DNA from: CAIVAT01 sp964355945
GTDB lineage: Bacteria > Bacteroidota > Bacteroidia > Bacteroidales > FEN-979
Assembly (NCBI GenBank): GCA_964355945.1
Contig: CAYHGE010000007.1
Coordinates: 1-64,000, forward strand
Length of the DNA: 64,000 nt
Direction of reading: 5' to 3'
Shown: one piece after another, positions 45,439 to 54,652 of the stretch
Layout: each line of letters opens with the position of its first letter
Position numbering within the stretch: the stretch's first letter is position 1
The notes under the pieces: generated by a model
The model's database searches: none
What the model saw: the letters and a program-made list of their open reading frames with translations, nothing else
What the model was told of the DNA's origin: nothing
Position numbers and translations under genes: made by a program

Positions 45439-48400
45439 TTAAAAAATTTTACCGGTGATGTAGTCTATGTTTATAATTGTCTGGTTGTAGTTGCTGAGCG
45501 CCTCCAGGTAGTTTTGTTTGATGGCGAGAGCCCTGTTCAGCGTGAGGATATATTCAAGATAATCCATGGCGCCTGCTTTGAAGCTTCGGGTGGCTTGTTC
45601 AATAATCATTCCGGCTTCCGGAACTGCCTGCTGTTCATAGTAATCGATGCTCGCTGTGTATTTCGCATATTCATCAAGCAGGGAGTGGTAATTGCTTTTA
45701 AGTGAGCCGGAGAAATGGTCGGCACTGGCCTGAATTGCTTGTTCCTGGATTTTGGCAGCTTTGGTTTTTGCGACAGTCGGGCCAAACCAAAGCGGTATTG
45801 CGATACCAGCCTGAATGCCGGTAAAGCGGTTTCCTTTGTCGAAAGTCTGTGGAGTTCCGTTGATCTCCTGCGTGCCAATCATGGTCTGGCTGAAATATCC
45901 GATGCTTAAATCGGGCATGCTCCGGCTATGCTCCAGCTGTTTGGTAATATGTGCAACCTCGACCTGCTGCCGGAGGTATCCGAGCGACGGGTTATCGGTC
46001 AGGGCCAGACTGTCGGTACCGGTACCCAACATGAGCCGGTGCAGGATGGTGTCGGACGGTGCGACGGCCAAAACCGAATTCATCAGAGTTTGCAGTTTCC
46101 GCTTGTAAATGCCCACATCAGCCTGTACCTGCCGCAGTTGATTTTTAATCTCAAAGCTCTGGGTTCTCGCCGTGATCATTTCCAAACGGTTCGTCTCACC
46201 TGTCTTTGCCCTCAGTTCGGCCGCACGCAGAAATCCGGAATACAAACTGTCCTGATATACCAGCAGGTTTTGCTTTGAATACAAGTATGCAAGCTGCCAG
46301 TAAACCTGTTTTACCTGGCTGGAAACCTCGAGCCGGGTACCCTGTAATTGCCAGCCGGCACTTTTAAAATTTGCAGTTGAAAGTTTATGTTGATTGATAT
46401 ATACCGTCGGGAATGAAAACTCCTGGGTAATGGCAAAGCTGTTGTCGTTCTGATAAGAGTTAATCTGGCCATACTCTCCTTCGATGAGGGTTTTAGGGAT
46501 ATCCCAGGAGGAACCTTTCAACGTTTTCTGAGCCGCTGCCGAATAAACGGCCGAGCGTATCGAATAATTGCTGTCGAGAGCCATTTGAATCGCTTCCCGT
46601 AAACTGACCTTTTTTTGATTCTGTGCCGAAGTGGTATAGCCGATTACGGAAAAAATCACCACCAATACGGCTGTCATTGTTCTCCTTTTGAAAATCGACC
46701 TGAGAAATCCGGCGGAAAAGACAACATAAAATACAGGTAGTACGAGCAGGGTCAGCAGGGTAGCGCTGATCAGCCCGCCAATGACAACAGTTGCCAGCGG
46801 TTTTTGTACTTCCGCACCTGCTGATGTCGACAACGCCATCGGGAGAAATCCCAGGGAAGCAACGGCGGCAGTCATGATCACCGGACGCAACCGGGTATGC
46901 AACCCTTTAAGTATCCGTTGGGTGATGTCGGAGATTCCTTCCTTTTCGAGCCGGTTAAATTCTGCGATCAGCACGATGCCGTTGAGCACTGCCACTCCGA
47001 AAAGTGCAATAAACCCGACCCCTGCAGAGATAGAGAAATTCATCTCTCGCAGCCATAGGGCAAAAATGCCGCCGATGGCCGACATGGGGACAGCAGTGAA
47101 TATGATCAGCGTTTGGGTAACCGAATGGAATGCGAAGTAGAGCAGCACGAAAATCAGCAACAGTGCAACCGGAACGGCGATGGCCAGCCTGTTTTTGGCT
47201 GCCTCCAGATTTTTAAACTGTCCGCCATAGTTGATATAATACCCTGTCGGTAGTTTTACCTGTTGATCAATCTTTGCCGTAACTTCCTGAATCACACCTT
47301 CAGTATCCCTGTTACGCACATTGAATCCGATGGTGATCCTCCGTTTGGTATCTTCCCTGGAAACCTGCGCAGGACCCGACTTGATGGTAATATCAGCTAC
47401 CTGGTCAAATGGCAGCTGTGACCCGTTTGGCAGGGCGACCGTCAGGTTTTTAACATCTTCGAGGTTCTTCCTGTAGTCGCTGTCAAGCCTGACGACCAGC
47501 CCGAACCTTTTTTCTTCATCATAAACCACGCCGGCCTGGCTTCCGGCAAAAGCAGCACGGAGGAGCCGGTTTACCTCATCAACACTAAGACCATACTGGG
47601 CAAGGCGATCACGGTTATAATCCACCTGCACCTGGGCGAGGCCGGTTACCTTCTCCACGTTGATGTCTTCAACCCCTTCAACCTGGCTGATGATTTTTTC
47701 AACATTCTCAGCTTTTTCGGCAAGTACCCCGAGGTCATCCCCGAAAATTTTCACCGCGATATCCTGTTTTGATCCTGTCATGAGTTCGTTGAACCGCATC
47801 TGAATGGGCTGCTGAAACTCAAATTTTACCCCTGCCAGGGTTACCAGTTTCTCCTGCATCTTTTCAACAAGTTCTTCACGGGTTTTTGCCGAAGTCCATT
47901 CGCTTTTATCTTTCAGCGTGATCACATAATCTCCGGTTTCCATCGGAGTCGGGTCTGTGGGGATTTCACCGGCTCCGATCTTACACACCGCATGTTTGAT
48001 TTCCGGAAAATTATCGAGCAGGATCTTGTTGGCTTTGATCACGGTTTCAACAGTATTGGTCAGCGAACCGCCCTGCAACGTGATCACACTCGAAGCAAGA
48101 TCACCCTCCTCAAGCTGCGGGATGAATTCGCCACCCAACCGGCTGAAAACAAACAGGCTGAAGACAAAGATGGCAATGGCGGATGCTGAAACAACCGTTT
48201 TATGCTGAAGCGCCCAGCTGATCATCGGATTGAATAGTTTTTGAAACCAATCCATCAGCCGGTCGGAAAAAGTCCGTTTGTGCTCTGTCTTCTTGCTCAG
48301 GAAGAGTGCGGAAGCCATCGGAACATACGTAAGAGAAAGGATTGCTGCGCCAAGGATGGCAAATGCCACCACCTGCGCCATGGGCCTGAACATCTTTCCT

Positions 48401-49818
48401 TCTATGCCTACCAGCGCCATGATCGGCAGGTAAACAATCAGAATAATAATTTGCCCGAAGGTGGCTGAACTCATCATTCTTTTTGCTGATTCAAAAACGT
48501 TCTCGTCCATCTGTGCCTGCGTCAGCTTCGCCACTCCGGTGTGGTGGTGTCTGCTCAGAAATATCCGGTGCACAACGCTTTCAACAATGATGACTGCCCC
48601 ATCTACGATCAATCCGAAGTCGATGGCGCCCAGGCTCATCAGGTTGCCCGATACACCGAAAAGGTTCATCAGCGAGATGGCAAATAACATGGCCAGCGGG
48701 ATGACCGATGCCACGATCAGCCCTGCCCGGATGTTGCCAAGTAACAGAACCAGGATAAAGAGCACGATCAGGGCTCCTTCAATGAGGTTTGTCGAAACCG
48801 TACCAATGGCGCGGCCAACAAGATCCGACCTGTTCAGGAAAGGCTCAATGACGACACCTTTGGGCAGCGACTTCTGGATGGACTGAATGCGCAACTCGAC
48901 ATTTTCAATCACTTCATGTGCGTTGGCCCCTTTCAGCATCATGACAACCCCGCCAACAGCCTCGGAAGTGTCGACCACAAATGCGCCGTACCGCGTAGCA
49001 CTGCCATATTGAACTTTTGCAATGTCCCTGATTAAAACGGGGATACCGGTGACGGTGTTTCTGACCACGATCTTTTCAATATCCTCCAGCGATTTGACCA
49101 GTCCGATCCCACGGATGAAATAGGCTGTCGGGTTCTTATCAATATAGGCACTACCTGTATTTTCGTTATTTTTTTCGAGGGCCTGGAAAATATCGGTGAG
49201 GGTCAGATTCATCCCACGCAGACGTTCTGGGTTTACGGCAATTTCATACTGTTTTACAAATCCTCCGTAGCTGTTGATGTCGGCGACGCCGGATGTTCCG
49301 AGCATTTCACGGCGTACCACCCAGTCCTGCAAGGTGCGCAGTTCCATGGGAGGAAATTTTTTTTCAAAGCCTTTGGCAACGGCCAGCCGGTACTGGTAAA
49401 TTTCCCCCAGACCTGTGCTGATCGGCGCCAGCTCAATCTTGGCCATGCCGGCAGGAATCACCTCTTCGGCTTCCCTGAGTCGTTCGCCCAACTGCTGGCG
49501 CGCCCAGTAAACATCTACATTGTCTTTGAAAACTACGGTAATCACCGAAAGTCCCAGCCGTGAAATGGAACGTAATTCAATGATGTCGGGAATGTTTGCC
49601 ACAGCCACTTCGATGGGAGCGGTGATAAAACTCTCCACTTCCTGCACGGCAAGGGAAGGTGCCAGGGAGATGATCTGCACCTGGTTATTCGTAATATCCG
49701 GGATCGCATCGATGGGCAGCCGGGTCAGGGAGTAGGTTCCCCAACCGATCAGGGCCAGAACGAACAACCCCACGATGAACTTGTTCTTGATTGAAAAATG
49801 AATGATATGGCCTATCAT
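45439..49818 (-). CDS. CusA/CzcA metal efflux pump fused to a TolC-like domain
   Basis: 1459 residues. Residues 1-1045 are a heavy-metal RND permease (RLPIDAIPDITNNQVQI, then the twelve-helix pattern with two porter halves). Residues about 1060-1459 are a TolC-type outer-membrane factor (SLREAIQMALDSNYSI, coiled-coil repeats, ending TIINIDYITGKIF). Between them, MTAVLVVIFSVIGYTTSAQ looks like a complete signal peptide, with its Met at residue 1048 (46677). Such CusA-TolC fusions are known in Bacteroidota. The retained signal suggests cleavage releases the outer-membrane part (inference). Exports Cu/Ag- or Co/Zn/Cd-type ions. Operon with the adaptor downstream and a Cys-rich protein upstream. 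Confidence 0.9.
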   Translation of the reverse strand: MIGHIIHFSIKNKFIVGLFVLALIGWGTYSLTRLPIDAIPDITNNQVQIISLAPSLAVQEVESFITAPIEVAVANIPDIIELRSISRLGLSVITVVFKDNVDVYWARQQLGERLREAEEVIPAGMAKIELAPISTGLGEIYQYRLAVAKGFEKKFPPMELRTLQDWVVRREMLGTSGVADINSYGGFVKQYEIAVNPERLRGMNLTLTDIFQALEKNNENTGSAYIDKNPTAYFIRGIGLVKSLEDIEKIVVRNTVTGIPVLIRDIAKVQYGSATRYGAFVVDTSEAVGGVVMMLKGANAHEVIENVELRIQSIQKSLPKGVVIEPFLNRSDLVGRAIGTVSTNLIEGALIVLFILVLLLGNIRAGLIVASVIPLAMLFAISLMNLFGVSGNLMSLGAIDFGLIVDGAVIIVESVVHRIFLSRHHHTGVAKLTQAQMDENVFESAKRMMSSATFGQIIILIVYLPIMALVGIEGKMFRPMAQVVAFAILGAAILSLTYVPMASALFLSKKTEHKRTFSDRLMDWFQKLFNPMISWALQHKTVVSASAIAIFVFSLFVFSRLGGEFIPQLEEGDLASSVITLQGGSLTNTVETVIKANKILLDNFPEIKHAVCKIGAGEIPTDPTPMETGDYVITLKDKSEWTSAKTREELVEKMQEKLVTLAGVKFEFQQPIQMRFNELMTGSKQDIAVKIFGDDLGVLAEKAENVEKIISQVEGVEDINVEKVTGLAQVQVDYNRDRLAQYGLSVDEVNRLLRAAFAGSQAGVVYDEEKRFGLVVRLDSDYRKNLEDVKNLTVALPNGSQLPFDQVADITIKSGPAQVSREDTKRRITIGFNVRNRDTEGVIQEVTAKIDQQVKLPTGYYINYGGQFKNLEAAKNRLAIAVPVALLLIFVLLYFAFHSVTQTLIIFTAVPMSAIGGIFALWLREMNFSISAGVGFIALFGVAVLNGIVLIAEFNRLEKEGISDITQRILKGLHTRLRPVIMTAAVASLGFLPMALSTSAGAEVQKPLATVVIGGLISATLLTLLVLPVFYVVFSAGFLRSIFKRRTMTAVLVVIFSVIGYTTSAQNQKKVSLREAIQMALDSNYSIRSAVYSAAAQKTLKGSSWDIPKTLIEGEYGQINSYQNDNSFAITQEFSFPTVYINQHKLSTANFKSAGWQLQGTRLEVSSQVKQVYWQLAYLYSKQNLLVYQDSLYSGFLRAAELRAKTGETNRLEMITARTQSFEIKNQLRQVQADVGIYKRKLQTLMNSVLAVAPSDTILHRLMLGTGTDSLALTDNPSLGYLRQQVEVAHITKQLEHSRSMPDLSIGYFSQTMIGTQEINGTPQTFDKGNRFTGIQAGIAIPLWFGPTVAKTKAAKIQEQAIQASADHFSGSLKSNYHSLLDEYAKYTASIDYYEQQAVPEAGMIIEQATRSFKAGAMDYLEYILTLNRALAIKQNYLEALSNYNQTIINIDYITGKIF

Positions 49819-49911
49819 GTTGAAAATGAATTAAATTGAAAGAATATTCGATGGAATTGTTGATCACCGAATTTCTGAAAGTGAATAACGGAAATTCAAG
49901 ACAGGAAAAAG

Positions 49912-50017
49912 TTCTCGCAGATTTTCGCAGAGAAAGGCGCAAATTTTCGCAGAGAAGAACTGACCAGCATTTTTTCAGCGGGAATCTGCGAAAAAAATCT
50001 GCGAAAATCTGCGAGAA
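49912..50017. repeat. 20-bp perfect inverted repeat, CGCAGA-type
   Basis: Arms 49912-49931 (TTCTCGCAGATTTTCGCAGA) and 49998-50017 are perfect reverse complements. The 66 bp between them contain more TTTCGCAGA and TCTGCGAAA copies. The element sits in the 236-bp space between the Cys-rich protein gene and cusA-tolC, and resembles dispersed REP-like sequences. It may fold in the efflux-operon leader. Confidence 0.7.
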
Positions 50018-50054
50018 ATAATAACAACAATCTGAATGGAATCAGACATGATTG

Positions 50055-50369
50055 TTAACCTATTTTTGGCGGTTGCCAGAAGGTCATATTAAAAAAAGAG
50101 ACAAATTTTGAGGATTCAGGCCGGATTGGGCGCAGGAAAGAGACAAAGGGCTGGCTGATAAATGTACCGGGCGCAATGGTAACCGGAACACCGCAGCAGG
50201 AGCAAACACAGAATGGGGAACAGGCATCGGCATGATCTGCATGGGAATCCTGATTTTGGGAGCTTGTTTTTCCGCAAACCTGGTTGCCGCAATGCAGGTC
50301 GTTATCCACACAGGTTGCCGATACCAGGTATAAGATGTAAAAACTCAGGATGAAGGCAAGATGTCGCAT
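50055..50369 (-). CDS. Small Cys/His-rich periplasmic protein, DUF6660-like
   Basis: 104 residues from the ATG at 50369, chosen because it begins a signal peptide (MRHLAFILSFYILYLVSATC); a longer frame upstream adds 30 polar residues that overlap crcB. The mature part is rich in Cys and His (CVDNDLHCGNQVCG, HADHADACSPFCVCSCCG), a pattern that suits metal binding and matches small proteins found beside Bacteroidota CusA operons. It lies directly upstream of the efflux pump, so a role as metal sensor or scavenger in the periplasm is inferred. Confidence 0.65.
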   Translation of the reverse strand: MRHLAFILSFYILYLVSATCVDNDLHCGNQVCGKTSSQNQDSHADHADACSPFCVCSCCGVPVTIAPGTFISQPFVSFLRPIRPESSKFVSFFNMTFWQPPKIG

Positions 50370-50442
50370 GACCAACTGATGATTATACCGAAGTGACAAA
50401 AATACGATAATCCTGATCACATTCGCTTTTTTTTCCCATGGG

Positions 50443-50823
50443 TCACAGCATTTTTGCAATCATTGCATTACCCAGAAAAGTAGCCATTAACCCCAAAAAC
50501 ACACTCAATCCGGTGTAAAGAGCAAAGTAAAAGAAATTGCCGTCCTTCAGCAGGCCAATATTTTCGGCGGCGAAGGCAGAGAATGTTGTGAACCCGCCGC
50601 AAAAGCCTACTGTAAGAAACATCCGCCATTCGGCAGAGAGGAGGTTGGTCTTGCCGGAAAGTCCTAAAAATATGCCAATCAGCAAACACCCGGTGATATT
50701 GACGATAAATGTTCCGAAAGGAAATGATGAAAGTAGCAGGTTTTGAAAATAGCGGGATGCCAGGAACCGGGAGACAGTCCCCAGGAAACCGCCTGCACCG
50801 GCAATCAGGATGAGCCTGATCAT
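50443..50823 (-). CDS. crcB: Fluoride channel CrcB/Fluc
   Basis: 126 residues, four transmembrane helices. Signature segments GGFLGTVSRFLASR, FPFGTFIVNITGC and GFCGGFTTFSAFAAE are those of the Fluc fluoride channel, which works as a dual-topology dimer and exports F-. Length is normal. Its ATG overlaps the stop of the xdhB homologue (4 bp, ATGA-type), so it is translated with the molybdenum-hydroxylase operon, an unusual neighbourhood. No fluoride riboswitch fold was recognised upstream. Confidence 0.92.
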   Translation of the reverse strand: MIRLILIAGAGGFLGTVSRFLASRYFQNLLLSSFPFGTFIVNITGCLLIGIFLGLSGKTNLLSAEWRMFLTVGFCGGFTTFSAFAAENIGLLKDGNFFYFALYTGLSVFLGLMATFLGNAMIAKML

Positions 50824-53132
50824 GCAAAGGGATGTTTGAGTTTTTCAGAAGCCAATAAAATAACCTCACCGGTAGCAGGGAGGGAGAAATCGGGTTCCGT
50901 CTTATGTTCATCAATGGCTGAGATGGCATCCTTGATAGCAAGCCAAACAGAAAGTCCCAGCATGAACGGAGGTTCTCCTACTGCTTTGCTCCTGCGAATG
51001 GTACCGGGATTGGGCACATCCTGCAAAAAATCGACCGTGAAATCCTTTGGAATATCATTGATGGTGGGAATTTTATAGGTATCAGGTGAATGGTTGAGCA
51101 GGTTGCCGGTCTTGTCCCATTTAACCTGTTCTGTGGTACACCATCCAACGCCCTGGATAAACCCGCCTTCAACCTGGCCTTTGTCAATGCCCGGGTTTAT
51201 GGAATCTCCGACATCGTGAATAATGTCAGTACGAAGCAACCGGTGTGCGCCTGTCAGGATGTCGATCATCACTTCTGAAACTGCCATGCCATACGCAAAA
51301 TAATGGAATGGGTTGCCCTGCCCGGTTTCACGGTCGAAGTAAATCCCGGGGGTTTTATAAAACCCTGTGGCACTCAGACTTACCTGGCTCAGGCGCGCAA
51401 TATTGCAAAGCTCCGTGAATGAGATTTTACAGGCTGGCTGTGACTTGTCATAGACAAAATTGTCTCTGAATGTGATATTTTCTTTCAGAAATACAATTCC
51501 GGCATACCGGGCAAAAAGTTCATTCATGGCGACATCGGCCAACCGCTTCTTAATCCGGTCGATGGCGTCTTTTACTGCCATCCCGTTGAGGTCGCTTCCG
51601 GTGGAGGCTGCAGTGGGAGAGGTATTTGGCACTTTGGACGTATTCGTGGCATCGACTTTGACTCGCTCGGGCGAGATCCCCAGTTCAGCCGAGGCAATTT
51701 GCAGAATTTTTGTATTCAGGCCTTGCCCCATTTCAGTACCTCCATGGTTGACCAGCACGGTGCCATCGGTGTAAATATTGACCAGGGCCCCGGCCTGGTT
51801 AAGGAAGGAAGTCGTGAATGAAATCCCGAATTTCACCGGGGTCAGGGCCAGCCCTTGTTTTATAAACTCATGCTCAAGATTGAACCGGTTGATTTCCTGC
51901 CTGCGTTGGTGGTAGCCGGAGGTGCTGACAAGTTTGTCGAATAGTCTGAAAAGATGGTTATTCTCAACCTTTTCACCATAAGGGGTGATGTTGCGCACCT
52001 CGGGTCGGTAAAAATTCAGGTATCGGATTTCTGCTGCATCTTTTTTCAGAAAACGGGCCACACGGTCGATGGCATTTTCGATCACCGCCATTCCCTGAGG
52101 CCCGCCGAAACCACGGAAAGCAGTATTGGAAGGAAGGTTGGTCTTCCATGCCTGTCCGGTGATAGATACATTTGGCAGAAAATAGGCGTTTTCAGCATGC
52201 AGCATGGCCCGCTCGAGGATGGCCCGTGACAGATCGGTTGAGGAGCCTGCATCTGAATTCAATTCCACCTTGTATGCCAGGATCAGACCATCTTTGTCAA
52301 ATCCGATCTCGTACTTCGAAAGGAAGCGATGTCGTTTGCCGGTCATGATCTGGTCGTCGTCGCGGAAGAGGTGTATTTTTACTGGGCATTTGGTGGCATT
52401 AGCCAGCAAAGCCGCCCATGCGGCCACATGGTTGGCCTGGGTCTCTTTTCCGCCGAAGGCGCCACCCATGCGCCTGACTTCGACTTCGACTTCGTTTTTC
52501 GGGATTCCCAGGACTTCTGCAACAATGGTTTGTGTTTCAGCCGGATTCTGGCTGGAGGCATGAATCATCATCTCTCTTCCTTCCCCCGGGATGGCAAGGG
52601 CAGTCTGTGTTTCAAGGTACCAGTGCTCCTGGGCACCGGTAGTGAGCTCCCCTTTGATGACATGCGGAGCCACCTTTAAGGCAGATTCTGCATCACCACT
52701 TTCAATTTTACGGGCCGGAGCCAGGGTTGCATTGGCGGCCATGGCTGATTCGATGGTGAGAATGGCGGGAAGCGGCTCATACTCAATGGAGATGAGCTTT
52801 TCAGCCTCCAGTGCTGCTTCTTCAGTTTCAGCAGCAATCAGGGCGATGGCCTGCCCTATAAATGTCACCTCCTTCTCTGCGAGACAAAGTTCATCATGGA
52901 TCACCGGTCCCATCTGGTTTTCACCGGGAATATCCCTGGCCGTAACTATGCAGTGTACACCGGAAATTGCCATGGCATCTGAGATGCTGACCCGGTGAAG
53001 GATCGCATGTGCATGTTTGCTATATACTACTTTCCCGAACAGCAACTGCCTGTTTACGGGCATGTCGTCGATGAAAACGGATTCCCCTGTAACATGTTTT
53101 TCTGCACTGTCGTGTGGTTGATGGTGTAGCAT
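50820..53132 (-). CDS. xdhB: Xanthine dehydrogenase, molybdopterin subunit
   Basis: 770 residues. The usual two-domain molybdenum-binding architecture starts at residue 10 (HVTGESVFIDDMP). Motifs: GGAFGGKETQ, AFRGFGGPQGMAV, HGGTEMGQGLNTK and the catalytic glutamate in KAVGEPPFMLG near residue 720. These fit xanthine dehydrogenase large subunits of the XdhB type. It oxidises hypoxanthine/xanthine toward urate (or runs in reverse anaerobically) in the cytosol with the XdhA-like subunit. Order mocA-xdhC-xdhA-xdhB-crcB on one strand indicates an operon that supplies enzyme and cofactor maturation together. Confidence 0.9.
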   Translation of the reverse strand: MLHHQPHDSAEKHVTGESVFIDDMPVNRQLLFGKVVYSKHAHAILHRVSISDAMAISGVHCIVTARDIPGENQMGPVIHDELCLAEKEVTFIGQAIALIAAETEEAALEAEKLISIEYEPLPAILTIESAMAANATLAPARKIESGDAESALKVAPHVIKGELTTGAQEHWYLETQTALAIPGEGREMMIHASSQNPAETQTIVAEVLGIPKNEVEVEVRRMGGAFGGKETQANHVAAWAALLANATKCPVKIHLFRDDDQIMTGKRHRFLSKYEIGFDKDGLILAYKVELNSDAGSSTDLSRAILERAMLHAENAYFLPNVSITGQAWKTNLPSNTAFRGFGGPQGMAVIENAIDRVARFLKKDAAEIRYLNFYRPEVRNITPYGEKVENNHLFRLFDKLVSTSGYHQRRQEINRFNLEHEFIKQGLALTPVKFGISFTTSFLNQAGALVNIYTDGTVLVNHGGTEMGQGLNTKILQIASAELGISPERVKVDATNTSKVPNTSPTAASTGSDLNGMAVKDAIDRIKKRLADVAMNELFARYAGIVFLKENITFRDNFVYDKSQPACKISFTELCNIARLSQVSLSATGFYKTPGIYFDRETGQGNPFHYFAYGMAVSEVMIDILTGAHRLLRTDIIHDVGDSINPGIDKGQVEGGFIQGVGWCTTEQVKWDKTGNLLNHSPDTYKIPTINDIPKDFTVDFLQDVPNPGTIRRSKAVGEPPFMLGLSVWLAIKDAISAIDEHKTEPDFSLPATGEVILLASEKLKHPFA

Positions 53133-53162
53133 TGTTTGTGGTTGATTTAATGCACCCCGTTC

Positions 53163-53183
53163 CCTCCTGTTTCAGGGGAGGGA
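53163..53183. repeat. C-rich palindrome at the xdhA 3' end
   Basis: CCCTCC/GGAGGG arms around a 9-nt centre, part of a C-rich segment like those at 16502 and 19080. It covers the xdhA stop codon: the last residues (SSLP) and the TGA come from the element, so it may have replaced the original gene end. Confidence 0.5.
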
Positions 53184-54641
53184 TGATGTGCCAGGCTCAG
53201 TGGTTTCAATTAAAAATTTAAGTAACAAATTCTTCGAAGCGGTGGTTCTGAATTCGGCCTCAGCCCGGGCATCCGAAATGGGAACAAACTCTTTTTCCAG
53301 GATGAACATGGCTTCCTCAACAGTTTTCCTGCTCCACTCTTTTCCTTTCAGAAATTTTTCAGTTTCTGCTGCACGAATTGGCACAGTGGCCATGCCCCCG
53401 AACGCCAGAATACTTGAAATAACCTTACGGTGTTGCACTTCAAGCCTGAAAGCAGCACTCACGGTTGAAATATCCATATCCTTTCTGGTAGAAACTTTAT
53501 AGGAGCAGATAATCGTGTTTTCGTCCAATTTTGGTATTGATATCTCCGTAATGAGTTCATCCTCTTTCAATGCGGTTTTTCGATATCCTGTAATAAAATC
53601 TTCGATCATGATGTACCGCTCTTCTGACAGGGAGTTCACTTTGATTTTCGCCTTGTAGGCCATTAACAGGGGCAGGGTGTCGCCAATGGGAGAGGCTGAT
53701 CCGACATTTCCGCCCAGCGTTGCCATATTCCTGATTTGCAATGAACCGAAAACCTTGAGGATATTGTTGAGCGCAGGTAACCTGTCCTGTGCAAACAGCC
53801 TGACTTTTTCCAGCGGCATACCTGCACCGATAAGAAAAGCATCCTTTTCCTCTTTGCAATAACTCAACTCACCAACGCCGGAAAGATCGAGAATATTTGT
53901 CAGTAACTCCTTTTTTTTCGTCTGCCTTAAAGCAACATCCGTTGATCCGTTGATCACGGTGGCCAAACGGTGGTCTTTACGCATTTTCAGGGCTTCCGGA
54001 AGGGTGAAGGGCTTTGCGTAACGTTGTTTGCCTTTGGTAATTATGATGGTTTCAGCCTTTGAGGTGATCTTATTAAGCAATTCAATGACACCGGGTTCAT
54101 ACTGTGAAAAATGGTCTTTTGCATTACCGGAACAAACTTTTTGTGCGGCTTCCAGGATAGGCTGATATCCTGTACAGCGACAAAGGTTTCCGGTCAGCGC
54201 ATCTTCAATAGTTTCCCGGGTTGGGTTTTGATGGTTTTTGAACAGACCGAAAATCGACATCACCACGCCCGGGGTGCAATATCCACACTGGCTGCCATTG
54301 GCTCTCATCATCATCTCCTGCACAGGATGGAGAACCCGGTGCTTCTCTTTGTAAAAGGCAAGATTTTCAATTGTAATCAACTGTTTCCCATGGATCATCG
54401 GGAGAAAAACCAGGCAGGAGTCGACTGTCTGGTAAACAAGTTTCCCATGTTCATCGACCTCTGCCAGCACCACCGTACACGCACCGCAATCACCTTCGCC
54501 ACATCCCTCCTTTACCCCTTTGTGCGAAAGTAGTGAGCGGAGATAGTTCAGCAAGGTGGTTGTCGGTTTGAATCCGGAAGAATCGGAGAATTCGACTTCC
54601 ATGATGCGATCATCAAAAACAAACCGGATGGTATCCTGCAT
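53172..54641 (-). CDS. xdhA: Xanthine dehydrogenase, Fe-S/FAD subunit
   Basis: 489 residues. Ferredoxin-type 2Fe-2S domain (KEGCGEGDCGAC, residues 43-54), second 2Fe-2S domain (SQCGYCTPG, NLCRCTGYQP), then the FAD-binding domain (ATVINGSTDVAL, LQIRNMATLGGNVGSASPIGDTLP) and a C-terminal CO-dehydrogenase-flavoprotein-like domain. This is the XdhA layout, transferring electrons from the molybdenum centre to FAD and then to NAD+ or another acceptor. The last four residues derive from a palindromic element. It lies 39 bp upstream of xdhB. Confidence 0.9.
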   Translation of the reverse strand: MQDTIRFVFDDRIMEVEFSDSSGFKPTTTLLNYLRSLLSHKGVKEGCGEGDCGACTVVLAEVDEHGKLVYQTVDSCLVFLPMIHGKQLITIENLAFYKEKHRVLHPVQEMMMRANGSQCGYCTPGVVMSIFGLFKNHQNPTRETIEDALTGNLCRCTGYQPILEAAQKVCSGNAKDHFSQYEPGVIELLNKITSKAETIIITKGKQRYAKPFTLPEALKMRKDHRLATVINGSTDVALRQTKKKELLTNILDLSGVGELSYCKEEKDAFLIGAGMPLEKVRLFAQDRLPALNNILKVFGSLQIRNMATLGGNVGSASPIGDTLPLLMAYKAKIKVNSLSEERYIMIEDFITGYRKTALKEDELITEISIPKLDENTIICSYKVSTRKDMDISTVSAAFRLEVQHRKVISSILAFGGMATVPIRAAETEKFLKGKEWSRKTVEEAMFILEKEFVPISDARAEAEFRTTASKNLLLKFLIETTEPGTSSLP

Positions 54642-54652
54642 GCATTTTTGTA

